From Nematostella vectensis (Eukaryota > Cnidaria > Anthozoa > Actiniaria > Edwardsiidae): a stretch of 64,000 bases of DNA. Each line of letters begins with the position of its first letter. Within the stretch, counting starts at the first letter, position 1. The DNA lies in the NCBI RefSeq assembly GCF_932526225.1, contig NC_064037.1, positions 15,686,601 to 15,750,600 of the forward strand, given 5' to 3'. The translations under genes were made by a program, and so were the position numbers. Below the pieces are notes generated by a model that saw nothing but the letters and a program-made list of their open reading frames with translations, was not told the origin of the DNA and did not search any database. Of the stretch, positions 21,501-32,700 are shown in pieces.

Positions 21501-22436
21501 ACCACCCCATCCGAAAAAATAAACTCATAAAAATGTTTGAGAATATAATTTAGTTTATTTTTTTCCATAAGCTTGAGATGCCGCTTTCGTATGATGGCTT
21601 CAAAGCTATTCAATTGTATATTTCGAAACTGAATCCCAAATGTGAAACATTTTTCCAGTATCCAAAGAAATGCTGGCGTCCCGACGACGACGTGTGGTTT
21701 GACAACAAGCCTGTCGGAGTAAACAAACTGGACGGTATGATGAAAGAGATAAGCCGTGAAGCAAACCTCTCACGTTAATACACAAACCACTGTGTCAGAG
21801 CCACTGCAATAACTTTGATGTCTAATGCTGGAGTTCCAAACCGCCATATTATGGCCATTTCTGGTCATAGAAACGAGCAAAGCTTGCCGCACTACAACAC
21901 ATGGCCGTCTACAGAGCTAGCTTCACCATTGCTCCGATGTTATTTCACGCAGTTTGACCTCAGGACAGTCCGTAGTCCCGATGAATCCTCAACAAGAAGC
22001 AGTGAGTCTTTCGACGGCTGTCCAGCAGAATAATGTGGTCGCTAATGTTACCAAGAGCCAAGACATGCCATTTGGATCCTTGTTCAGTAACTGCACAATC
22101 CAAAATGTGCAGGTTGTGATGGAAAAAACTGATCACTGAAATCGAACTGCAAGTGAAACCCCGTAAAAGCTGTAGCAATCTTGGTTTGGAAAAATTGTTG
22201 TAGAAACTTTTTAAAGACTTTTCTTTCCATTTTCTACTCAGTAGTAGTAGGTTTCCCGTAAGATTGGACTCTTGGATTGTCATATGTTGTAGAGAGAAGT
22301 GTTCTCGAAATCCCGTAATAAAAATTTTGCTAGTGTGTTGAGCACGTGTGTCTGGGCACGCACGATGATTATGTAATCACTTTTTCGGAAATTAAATTTT
22401 CGCTCTTTGCTATGTTATAAAAGCAATGGTTCATAC

Positions 22437-22660
22437 TTAGCGTGCGTATTTCCAGTTCTGGAAGCACTTGCATAGTTTAAAGAGCACTCTGGCAGCTAGA
22501 GTAGCACCCGGCTGCGACTCTTACGCCACCATCGTGCTCTCACAGGCGTACTAGAATCAGTCCCTTGTGATCCTTCGGGAAAATAAAATATCATTTGAAG
22601 TTTTGTCTTGACTGTTTTCTGAATAAAGCTAGTTACATTACTATATTAGCCTCGTCTTTA
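22437..22660 (+). repeat. Inverted arm matching 25040-25215
   Basis: The stretch from ccagttctggaagca to cttgactgttttctgaataa is the reverse complement, with scattered differences, of 25065-25195. It also ends with ctagttacattactatatta, seen in direct orientation at 27060-27080. Together the arms bracket the LINE at 22680-25004. Confidence 0.75.
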
Positions 22661-22679
22661 TCTTTAATTAGGATAATTG

Positions 22680-25004
22680 CCCCTAGCAAGCTAATCCGGC
22701 AATGAGCGGTCGACGACCAAGGACCAATGGATAAAAAAAAAAAAAAAAAAAAAGCTGACTACAACAACAGAATAAATAAATAAATAATAATAAATAATAC
22801 ATAAATAAACAGTACAATCAAGTAATAATAATGATACACAAAAAACACATTAAAAACAAATAAATAAAGCATACGATCATTGCAGGATTAGCTCGCTAGG
22901 CAAGGCCGCACGAAATTGTGTTACAGTTGATATATTGTTAAAGCATGATTGAGACAGTGAGTTCCAAACTGGAACAGATCTTACATAGAACGAAAACTTG
23001 TAACAATTTACTGCTGGTGTTGGATGGTCAAACTGGAAACAATGACGGGCACTAGTCCTAGTAGCATAATTGAAGTGTCTCAGCTTAATGTCAGTGGGAA
23101 AGTCAATGTTTACGTGATGAAAATTAACATTGTAAAATAAAGAAATATCATTTACCACTCTACGATTTTGTAACGATTGCCATCCTAGTTGGGCAATCAT
23201 GTTTGAAACACTACTATCTCTACGATAATCGTTTGTGACAAAGCGGGCAGCGCGGCGTTGAATTGACTCGACACAGTTGGTGTCCTTTTGAGTGTGTGGA
23301 GACCACGCTGGGGAGGCATATTCAGCTACAGGACGCACAAGACTAATGTAGGCTTTCTCCTTGACCTCAGCGGGACATGATGATAAGTTCCTCTGGAGAA
23401 TGTTTAGCACCCTGTTCGCTTTCTTCTTGATCTCGTCACACTGTTTGGACCAGTTAAGACTAGGCGTGATGTAAATGCCTAAGTACTTTTGAAACCGCAC
23501 ACCTTCCAGAACAGAACCACATAATGTGTAGGAACCTTGAAATGGGAAGCGCTTCAAAGTGATCGACATCACGTAGCATTTTTTAGGGGCGAATGACATC
23601 TGCCACCGTTTGGCCCATTGCTCAAGGTAATGCAGGTCTTGTTGTAAGATTGCGTAGTCGGAATGGTCATGGATGGGGCGATAGAGTACACTGTCATCAG
23701 CAAAAAGCTTCACTTGTGATTGGATACCAGATGGCATGTCATTGATGAACATTAGAAATAATATTGGTCCCAATACAGTGCCTTGCGGCACTCCAGACAG
23801 CACAGTTGACCAGCTTGAACAGGCACCATTTACAACAACTCGTTGCCTACGGTCAATCAGAAAGTTTCTAAGCCATATAAGCATTTTTCCTCTGACACCA
23901 TAGAACTGAGCCTTAGCAAGAAGACGTTCGTGGGGAACAGAGTCAAATGCTTTGGCGAAATCCAAAAAGATGACATCTACTTGGCCATGAGCATTTAACA
24001 CTGAGGCCCAGTCATGAATCACTGAGACTAACTGCGTTGTACAGGAGAGACCTTTCTGAAAACCATGCTGGTGGTGTGAGATAATGCTATGTTCCGAGAG
24101 GTGGCTTGTGAGTTGTTTACATACTATATGCTCCATGACCTTGCATACGAGGGAGGTTAGGGATACCGGTCTGTAATTCTTTGGGTCAGCTCTGTGACCC
24201 TTCTTGAAAATTGCAACAACGTTCGCATCTTTCCAGGAAGATGGCAGTTTTCCCGAGTCGTACGACTGCTGGAAGAGAGAGGCAAATATTGGCGCCAGTT
24301 CACAAGCGGCCTCTTTGAGGAGACGCGCGGGGATAGAGTCAGGTCCGCAAGCCTTGTCGGTCTGAATAAGTTGGAGTTGTTTTTGTATACCGGCCGCGGA
24401 GAAAATGATGTCTGTGACGTCCGGGAAAGGCGAGCCGTCGAGAACAGGAACATTTGTGAGATCTTCGTGTGTAAACACGCTATCATATTGTGCCCTTAGT
24501 GCTTCCGCTTTCGCAACGTCTGACGCGCACACATGGTTGTCCCAGAATAGGGTTGGTATTCCAAGAGAGTCGGACCGCAGGAGTTTCAAGTAGGACCACG
24601 CCCTTTTGACCCCGTGAGGTCGAGAAGTTACAGAATCGGACGCAATCCCGTTCATCACCTCATTGATGTATCTGTTATGCTCTTCTCTTATGCGTTTACT
24701 TGCGCTGTTACGTAGATTCCGGTATGAATTTAGGTCTTTATCTTTGCCACTACGTTTTGCCTTTTTGAAAGCCCTATCACGTTTCCTCATCAAACGTTTG
24801 ACGGATGGGTTTATCCACGGCAGGTGACGTTTGCCTTTAGTCATCTTGTGGGGTATAAATCTGTCCATAACGTCTGTGATGCAGTTAGAGACATCTGACC
24901 AGTTCTCTTCAACGGACCTGTGTTGACAATCTGTAAGGTAGCCCGACGCGAAAGATAACAAATGAGACCTTAGGCCTACAAAGTCGGCTTTGTGGAACTG
25001 GTAA
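22680..25004 (-). mobile_element. 5'-truncated LINE (jockey/CR1-type)
   Basis: Coding sequence starts abruptly at about 25004, where the tandem block begins, and lacks the apurinic endonuclease. The 3' end is a TAAA/TAATA-rich tail and a 21-base A/T run at 22732-22754. Its RT resembles the element at 57158-58655. Confidence 0.8.
22877..24961 (-). CDS. LINE reverse transcriptase (ORF2 C-terminal part)
   Basis: 694 codons open from the first Met, and similarity continues upstream to about 25004. RT motifs in order: DKACGPDSIPARLL, ILFLMFINDMPSGIQ, FADDSVLYRP (catalytic F-x-DD box), FLDFAKAFDSVPHERL, SGVPQGTVLGP and KYLGIYITPSLNW. The C-terminal tail is cysteine-poor with AARFVTNDY. The endonuclease half is missing, so the copy cannot move by itself, although the RT frame is uninterrupted and therefore fairly young. 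Confidence 0.88.
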   Translation of the reverse strand: MLSFASGYLTDCQHRSVEENWSDVSNCITDVMDRFIPHKMTKGKRHLPWINPSVKRLMRKRDRAFKKAKRSGKDKDLNSYRNLRNSASKRIREEHNRYINEVMNGIASDSVTSRPHGVKRAWSYLKLLRSDSLGIPTLFWDNHVCASDVAKAEALRAQYDSVFTHEDLTNVPVLDGSPFPDVTDIIFSAAGIQKQLQLIQTDKACGPDSIPARLLKEAACELAPIFASLFQQSYDSGKLPSSWKDANVVAIFKKGHRADPKNYRPVSLTSLVCKVMEHIVCKQLTSHLSEHSIISHHQHGFQKGLSCTTQLVSVIHDWASVLNAHGQVDVIFLDFAKAFDSVPHERLLAKAQFYGVRGKMLIWLRNFLIDRRQRVVVNGACSSWSTVLSGVPQGTVLGPILFLMFINDMPSGIQSQVKLFADDSVLYRPIHDHSDYAILQQDLHYLEQWAKRWQMSFAPKKCYVMSITLKRFPFQGSYTLCGSVLEGVRFQKYLGIYITPSLNWSKQCDEIKKKANRVLNILQRNLSSCPAEVKEKAYISLVRPVAEYASPAWSPHTQKDTNCVESIQRRAARFVTNDYRRDSSVSNMIAQLGWQSLQNRRVVNDISLFYNVNFHHVNIDFPTDIKLRHFNYATRTSARHCFQFDHPTPAVNCYKFSFYVRSVPVWNSLSQSCFNNISTVTQFRAALPSELILQ

Positions 25005-27053
25005 GTGTGTTATAATTAAGGGAAATTGTGGCGCAGAAAGGGTTTAGTCCCTCGAACTAGCTTTATTGAGAAAACAGTCAAGACACAACTTCAAATTATA
25101 TTTTATTTTCCCGAAGGATCACGAGGGACTGATTCTAATGCTGGTCCGCCTGTGGTACTCTCTAAACTATGCGCGTGCTTCCAGAACTGGATATACGCAC
25201 GATAAGAATGGACCATCCCTTTAATAGACGGCAAACCTGTCCGTATTATTCTGCAAAAAGGAGGGCCATATATTATTAAATTGTAATAGGTTATTATGCA
25301 ACCCTCTTGAAATTAAGTTTATTGTATTGTATTGTGGGAATGATCAAGGCTTTTGCAAAGGACATTAAGAGGAGTTCGCCAGGACTCTTTACATCTCCTT
25401 TTACGCCTTACGGAAATAAAGTGGAAACAAGTGCCTACAATAGAATTGATGGAAATTTAATTTGTTTGCTGAATGGCAATGAAATCTACCATCCAATCTT
25501 AACCAATTGTAACATACATTAGGCAGTTGGCAGGTGTTAATGATAAAATATACTGTTATTGGTTATGAATTTCAGCCCCAATACGCTGATGCAACAATTG
25601 AAAAGTAATTCAAAGAGGTTATACAATGCTATGCTACGAAGTTCTCCAATGGTATCACACATCAGTGTGGTTTAATCACTATTAAACTCCGCCGCCCAAG
25701 AAAATATGACAAAAGCAAGTGACGTGCATTCAGAGTTAATTAAATTCATTTGGTTGCATCGTATTTTCTATTCATTTAGAAACGTTCGGAGGAACAGTGC
25801 AAATAAGACGAGGTCGCACATAGCTCGTTTCTAAGGTAAACAAAATGCAGGAATTTTAAACGTTAAAAGAGCGTACATACAAGCTTAATTTTTCTATATT
25901 TCTATCTTATGCTTATAGGTTTTATACATAGCATACTAAAAGCTTTATATCTGATGTTTTAAAAGTCAATCGAACAGGTGCAGTTAAAATCATCTCCGAT
26001 TTTTTTATGGGTTTTAAAATCAAACATTCTAAACATTCATCGAGTACAAACCTCAAATGTTATACCCGGAGCTGTTTCCCATGTTGCGATTTCTTTGGTG
26101 TTTTAAAATTATTTTTGAAACAGGTTTTTTATTCGATCATACATTCTCAAACTCATGAATTAAAAAAAAAACTTGAAAACATAATACAATGCGAAGTATT
26201 TTAAATAGTTATTGTTATTTATTCAATAAAGCACATTGTTTGTACTTGATGAAGACACGAAACTTGTTTTCTTGTACGTTTTTAAACCAGATTAGAAGGT
26301 ACCTCGCGCCTTATTCGTGTTTTATATTACTTCCTTGAGTGAGCAATTTAGTTTGGAATAAGTTTATTCGAAAGGCTTCATGAAATTTGCCGATTTTTGT
26401 TAAAGCCCTGCTCTTCTACGGGACCCTAGCTGCTTCTCAATGCTTACCCTGTTGTCTTCATCATTATTCAGATGAACTCTTGGGAGCACTTTTGTTTGAT
26501 TTATAATTCTTTATCTACTTATGAGAAAATTTCGAGCGAAACTCGAGTTAAAATGAGGTCAAAACAAATGCAGGGCGACTAATAAGTTTTCCTGGGCAAA
26601 AACCCCCCACCGTAGCAATTCAAGAGAAAAAAGGAGCCATTTCATGAAAAGCTTATTTTTGGCGTAAATATGTTTTGGGCCCGACTCGAGCTCATTTTAG
26701 CCCGGGCGCAGCGAGCGTTCGATTTCAATGTTTGACAAACATCTTTGAATGTTTAGCCAAGCTTTAAGGTAAGCAAAATGCAGACATTTTAAACGTTAAA
26801 AGAACGTACATACAAGCTTAATTTTTCTATATTTCCATCTTATGCTTCTATACAGAGCATACTAAAAGCTTTATATCGGAAGTTTTAAAAGTCAATCGAA
26901 CAGGTGCAGTTATAATCATCTCCGATTTTTTTATGTGTTTTAAAATGCTGGGCGACTTATAAGTTTTCCTAGTGGTAAAACCCCCCGCACTAGCAATTCA
27001 ATAGAGAAAAAGGAGCCATTTCGTGAAAAGCTTATTTTTGACTAGATGTAAAA
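25005..27053 (+). repeat. Tandem segmental duplication, copy 1 (~2.05 kb)
   Basis: Begins gtgtgttataattaaggg and ends tttttgactagatgtaaa. It is nearly identical to 27085-29155. Inside each copy, a ~190-bp block (aaacgttaaaagagcgtaca to cagttaaaatcatctccg) occurs twice, so the unit holds an older internal duplication. No coding region recognised. Confidence 0.9.
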
Positions 27054-27084
27054 GTAAAGCTAGTTACATCACTATATTAGACTC

Positions 27085-29155
27085 GTGTGTTATAATTAAG
27101 GGAATTGTGGCGCAGAAAGGGTTTAGTCCCTCGAACTAGCTTTATTGAGAAAACAGTCAAGACACAACTTCAAATTATATTTTATTTTCCCGAAGGATCA
27201 CGGGGGACTGATTCTAATGCTGGTCCGCCTGTGGTACTCTCTAAACTATGCGCGTGCTTCCAGAACTGGATATACGCACGATAAGAATGGACCATCCCTT
27301 TAATAGACGGCAAACCTGTCCGTATTATTCTGCAAAAAGGAGGGCCATATATTATTAAATTGTAATAGGTTATTATGCAACCCTCTTGAAATTAAGTTTA
27401 TTGTATTGTATTGTGGGAATGATCAAGGCTTTTGCAAAGGACATTAAGAGGAGTTCGCCAGGACTCTTTACATCTCCTATTACGCCTTAGGGAACAAAGT
27501 GGAAACAAGTGCCTACAATAGAATTGATGGAAATTTAATTTGTTTGCTGAATGGCAATGAAATCTACCATCCAATCTTAACCAATTGTAACACACATCAG
27601 GCAGTTGGCAGGTGTTAATGATAAAATATACTGTTATTGGTTATGAATTTCAGCCCCAATACGCTGATGCAACAATTGAAAAGTAATTCAAAGAGGTTAT
27701 ACAATGCTATGCTACGAAGTTCTCCAATGGTATCACACATCAGTGTGGTTTAATCACTATTAAACTCCGCCGCCCAAGAAAATATGACAAAAGCAAGTGA
27801 CGTGCATTCAGAGTTAATTAAATTCATTCGGATGCATCGTATTATCTATTCATTTAGAAACGTTCGGAGGAACAGTGCAAATAAGACGAGGTCGCACATA
27901 GCTCGTTTCTAAGGTAAACAAAATGCAGGAATTTTAAACGTTAAAAGAGCGTACATACAAGCTTAATTTTTCTATATTTCTATCTTATGCTTCTAGGTTT
28001 TATACATAGGATACTAAAAGCTTTATATCTGATGTTTTAAAAGTCAATCGAACAGGTGCAGTTAAAATCATCTCCGATTTTTTTATGGGTTTTAAAATCA
28101 AACATTCTAAACATTCACCGAGTACAAACCTCAAATGTTATACCCGGAGCTGTTTCCCATGTTGCGATTTCTTTGATGTTTTAAAATCATTTTTGAAACA
28201 GGTTTTTTATTCGATCATACATTCTCAAACTCATGAATTGAAAAAAACTTGAAAACATAATACAATGCGAAGTATTTTAAATAGTTATTGTTATTTATTC
28301 AATAAAGCACATTGTTTGTACTTGATGAGTACACGAAACTTGTTTTCTTGTACGTTTTTAAACCAGATTAGAAGGTACCTCGCGCCTTATTCGTGTTTTA
28401 TATTACTTCCTTGAGTGAGCAATTTAGTTTGGAATAAGTTTATTCGAAAGGCTTCATGAAATTTGCCGATTTTTGTTAAAGCCCTGCTGTTCTACGGGGA
28501 CCCTAGCTGCTTCTCAATGCTTACCCTGTTGTCTTCATCATTATTCAGATGAACTCTTTTAGACAATCAACAATTAGGGGTTTACACTTTTTGGGAGCAC
28601 TTTTGTTTGATTTATAATTCTTTATCTACTTATGAGAAAATTTCGAGCGAAACTCGAGTTAAAATGAGGTCAAAACAAATGCAGGGCGACTAATAAGTTT
28701 TCCTGGGCAAAAACCCCCCACCGTAGCAATTCAAGAGAAAAAAGGAGCCATTTCGTGAAAGCTAATTTTTGGCGTAAATATGTTTTGGGCCCGACTCGAG
28801 CTCATTTTAGCCCGAGCGCAGCGAGCGTTCGATTTCAATGTTTGACAAACATGTTTGAATGTTTAGCCAGGCTTTAAGGTAAGCAAAATGCAGAAATTTT
28901 AAACGTTAAAAGAGCGTACATACAAGCTTATTTTTTCCATCTTATGCTTCTATACAGAGCATACTAAAAGCTTTATATCGGATGTTTTAAAAGTCAACCG
29001 AACAGTTGCAGTTATAATCATCTCCGATTTTTTGATGAGTTTTAAAATGCTGGCCGACTTATAAGTTTTCCTAGTGGTAAACCCCCCCGCAGTAGCAATT
29101 CAATAGAGAAAAAAGGAGCCATTTCGTGAAAAGCTTATTTTTGACTAGATGTAAA
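27085..29155 (+). repeat. Tandem segmental duplication, copy 2
   Basis: Second copy of the 25005-27053 unit, separated by ~30 bp. It differs by point changes and by a ~35-bp stretch near 28560 (tttagacaatcaacaattag) that is absent from copy 1. It ends 37 bp before the first coding exon of the DEG/ENaC gene, so it lies where a leader intron or promoter would be. Confidence 0.9.
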
Positions 29156-29192
29156 TGTTGTCGTAACTGATGCGCCGTCTTTAATCACACAG

Positions 29193-29702
29193 ATGAAACA
29201 ATCAGCAAACATCGAACAGGATGAGCTTGCCACAGTTGTCCTCGAGGACTTCAAGTCTAACACCACCCTCCACGGGCTTCCTCATGCCCTAAACAGCACT
29301 CGGAATTGGCGCAAGGCACTCTGGGTCTGCCTGACGCTCGGGTCAGCGGCAGCGCTTGTAACCCAATTGACCGAAAACTGGGAAACTCTTTTTTCTTATG
29401 AAATCGTAAAGTTGTCAACCCCGAAGTTACATGAGAATCTTACCTTCCCAGCAGTGACGATCTGCAACGAGAATAATCTACGAAAGAGCAAAGTTACAAA
29501 CACTTCATTACAACAGGTGTATGAATACTTACGAAATAAAACAATTGGTAATGTGACAGATCAGGTCTTAGATTATCCGTTAGGGATGACAAAAGTGTTT
29601 GGAAAGGACGGCCATGACATGAGAGACATGCTTCTTACTGCATCCTGGAACGGACTTGTTTCTGTAACCTCCCAAGACTTTCAGCCCTACTTTTATTCAA
29701 AG
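29193..29702 (+). CDS. DEG/ENaC exon 1: N-terminus, HG motif, TM1
   Basis: The acceptor is aatcacacag and the donor gtaaag, phase 0, 170 codons. It starts MKQSANIEQDELATVVLEDF. TM1 includes ALWVCLTLGSAAALV. Confidence 0.9.
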
Positions 29703-32700
29703 GTAAAGTCCTTTTTGAGAATCTTATAAAGTGGTGCATGAAGGGCGTGGCGTGGAGGAAGAGATGGGTTCCATTTGTGCAGTTGTCCGTTGTTTAGTAT
29801 ATGATAATACTCTTTGATTAAGCAGCATTGTCACCAGTTTACTTCAAGAGGGCTGACGGAAACATCAACCGACAAGAGACAAAAGGATCTTTTAGAATCA
29901 ACGCTACCCTCAAAGAAACTTGATAGATAGATACACTGTTCTTACAATTTTGAAATATTTTTCGCGTTTTCCGTTAAAAATCATCGTAGATTGTTGCATT
30001 ATCGACTGAAAGTTAACTGGTGACATCGCCGCTTTAATGTTAGCAGTTATTTGATCTGTTTTCTCAAACCTTTGCTTTTTTATTTAAAGTTTGCATTGGT
30101 TGCAAATGTTATCCTTTTATTGCCTTATAAGTTTAAATAAGGAAATCAATCTTTATTTCAGTATGGAAAATGCTTTGTATTCAACGGTTCACAAAACAAA
30201 ACAAGTCCCGCAAGAACAACTACACTTAAGGGCATGGGGTCGGGATTTGAGGCGCTACTCGATATTCAGCCTGAAGAATACATGGATTTATCATCTAATG
30301 AGGCATCTAGCGCGATTGGACTTGTAGTTAACATACACGATCAGCACCAGGACCCCGCGATAATAGATACAGGAGTATCAGTTGCACCTGGATCAAGAGT
30401 AGATTTTGCCATAAAGCTGACACAGGTGAGCTAGTACCACCACCACCATCATCACCACCACCACCACCACCACCATCACCACCACCATCACCACAACCAC
30501 TAACTACCGCCACCATCATCATCATCACCACCAGCACCACCGCCACCACCACCATCATCACCACAATCATCACCACCATCACCACAACCACTAACTACCA
30601 CCACCACCAACACCACCATCACCATCACCATCACCACCACAACCACCGTCACCACAACCACCACCGCAACCACTAACTACCGCCACCACCACCATTATCA
30701 TCATCACCACCAGCACCAGCACCAGCACCACCACCGCCATCACCACCACAAAACCACCACCACCACCATCATCATCATCATCTCCAAACTACCATCATCT
30801 AAATAATAGTCATTACTATCACCAAAATCAGACCCCACAAGTCCTCTTTCGGTCCGCAATAGATGTGCTATTTTGTAGACAAAACTATACAGCACGGATA
30901 AAAAAGGCAATCTAGATCACTCGGTATAAACCTAAAAGTCAAACTTTCTTTGTAGCTTAATCCGAAAACAAATGTCCCGTGGTGATTGCAATGGCATAAA
31001 ATGGCCTATTTTGTTCTTTCGGGGTGGTGAGATTTATTATCAGAAAACTCACCCCCTTCCTACGAACCCCTTCCCCCGGAAAAAAAATAGGTCCACTTTT
31101 CTGATTTCGCACCGTGTCTAACTACTGAGAAAATCCTGGGTGCGGGCCTGAAAACAGTCATAATATCATCATCAGCGAAAAAAAAAATGAAAAAAAATTC
31201 AAGCAACGCTTGGGGTCGAATAATATTCACCAGCCAAATGAAGTCACGAGAATACAGTATATAACATATAGTCCTAGAAAAGTGATCATTATTCGTTCAA
31301 AAAATAAGGCCCTCATCTAAATCCCCCAAATCCGAGCGTCAACATTTCTCCCATCCCCCACTTAATCATTTAATCATGATTATGACTGCTGCTCTCTCAC
31401 AACAGTATTTCACATTGCGGTTATTCCATATGTACTCATAAACATATTTACTCTTTGCAGCAAAAGCGACTACCATTCCCTTACCCATCTAAGTGCGAAA
31501 AGGTGGAAAAAGCAAGGCTCCCATTGACTGACAGGGTTTATTCTGTCAGTCGATGTGAAGAAGAATGCAGAGCCAAAGATTTGGAAGATAGGTGTGGATG
31601 CAGGTTTCTGGACTTCGCCAATGGTAAAAGATTCTAATGTGAATTAAGCTTTTACCGTGAAAGCTTGTGAAAGCTCAAATGTTACCACCCTTGCATTCCA
31701 GACAAGGATGTTCCCTACTGTACACCAAGAGACAAGAAATGCACAATGAGTAAGTAGAGGGGAAAAGAGAGGGGCATTGTAGCTCCCTACTGTACCATGA
31801 AAGCGATATGTGTTTGTGTTTTCTTTGCTTGCCTTGTTTGCCTTATTGCTAATAAATGAATGAATGAATGAATAAATAAATGAACGCTCCTAGTGATGGG
31901 CCCACTCATATTATTTATATCACAGCTGTACGGTTCTAGTGATGGCCTCACTCATAGTACCTATATCACAGTTGTACGGTCCTAGTGATGGGCTCACTCA
32001 TAGTTCCTATATCACAGTTATACACTCCTAGTGATGGGCTCACTAATAGTACCTATATCACAGTTGTACGCTCCTAGTGATGGGCTCACTCATAGTACCT
32101 ATATCACAGTTGTACGCTCCTAGTGATGGGCTCACTCATAGTACCTATATCACAGTTGTACGCTCCTAGTGATGGGCTCACTCACAGTACCTGTATCACA
32201 GTTGTACGCTACTAGTGATAGGCTTACTCATAGTACCTATATCACAGTTGTACGCTCCTAGTGATGGGCTCACTCATAGTACCTATATCACAGTTGTACA
32301 CTCCTAGTGATGGGCTCACTCATGGTACCTATATCACAGTTGTACACTCCTAGTGATGGGCTCACTCATAGCACCTATATCACAGTTGTACGCTCCAAGT
32401 GATGGGCTCACTCATAGTACCTATATCACAGTTGTAAGCTCCTAGTGATGGGCTCACTCATAGTACCTATATCACAGTTGTACACTCCTAGTGATGGGCT
32501 CACTCATAGTACCTATATCACAGTTGTAAGCTCCTAGTGATGGGTCACTCATAGTACCTATATCACAGTTGTACGCTCCTAGTGATGGGCTCACTCATAG
32601 TACCTATCACAGTTGTACACTCCTAGTGATGGGCTCACTCATAGTACCTATATCACAGTTGTACGCTATTGGTAATGGGCTCACTCATAGTACCTATATC

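Larger units (their letters stand above)
15576..22139 (+). pseudogene. Crypton-type tyrosine recombinase gene, split by a nested hAT element
   Basis: Cryptons are DNA transposons mobilised by a tyrosine recombinase related to the DUF3504 domains of KCTD1, ZMYM and QRICH1. Exon 1 (about 15576-15743) encodes SEKELESILSEKQSEKTKKT. Exon 2 (15946 to about 16560) gives AWCKEKQRR, LDANLRRFYAEARKI, then FCRRGREGQRALKKTSF with the likely box I Arg. The 3' part (about 21568-22139) encodes YISKLNPKC, the HxxR box NHCVRATAI, SGHRNEQSLPHYN with the His and nucleophile Tyr, and a tail SLFSNCTIQNVQVVM. The intron 15744-15945 is canonical (gtacgg...ttacag). Defects: a frameshift near 16320, a TAA at 21776-21778 just before the HxxR box, and a frameshift near 21940. 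About 5 kb of other DNA separates the parts. Confidence 0.8.

Noticed and set aside
30328-30591. Val/Met/Gly-rich frame on the minus strand
   Set aside because: Antisense of channel exon 2 and a CAC microsatellite.
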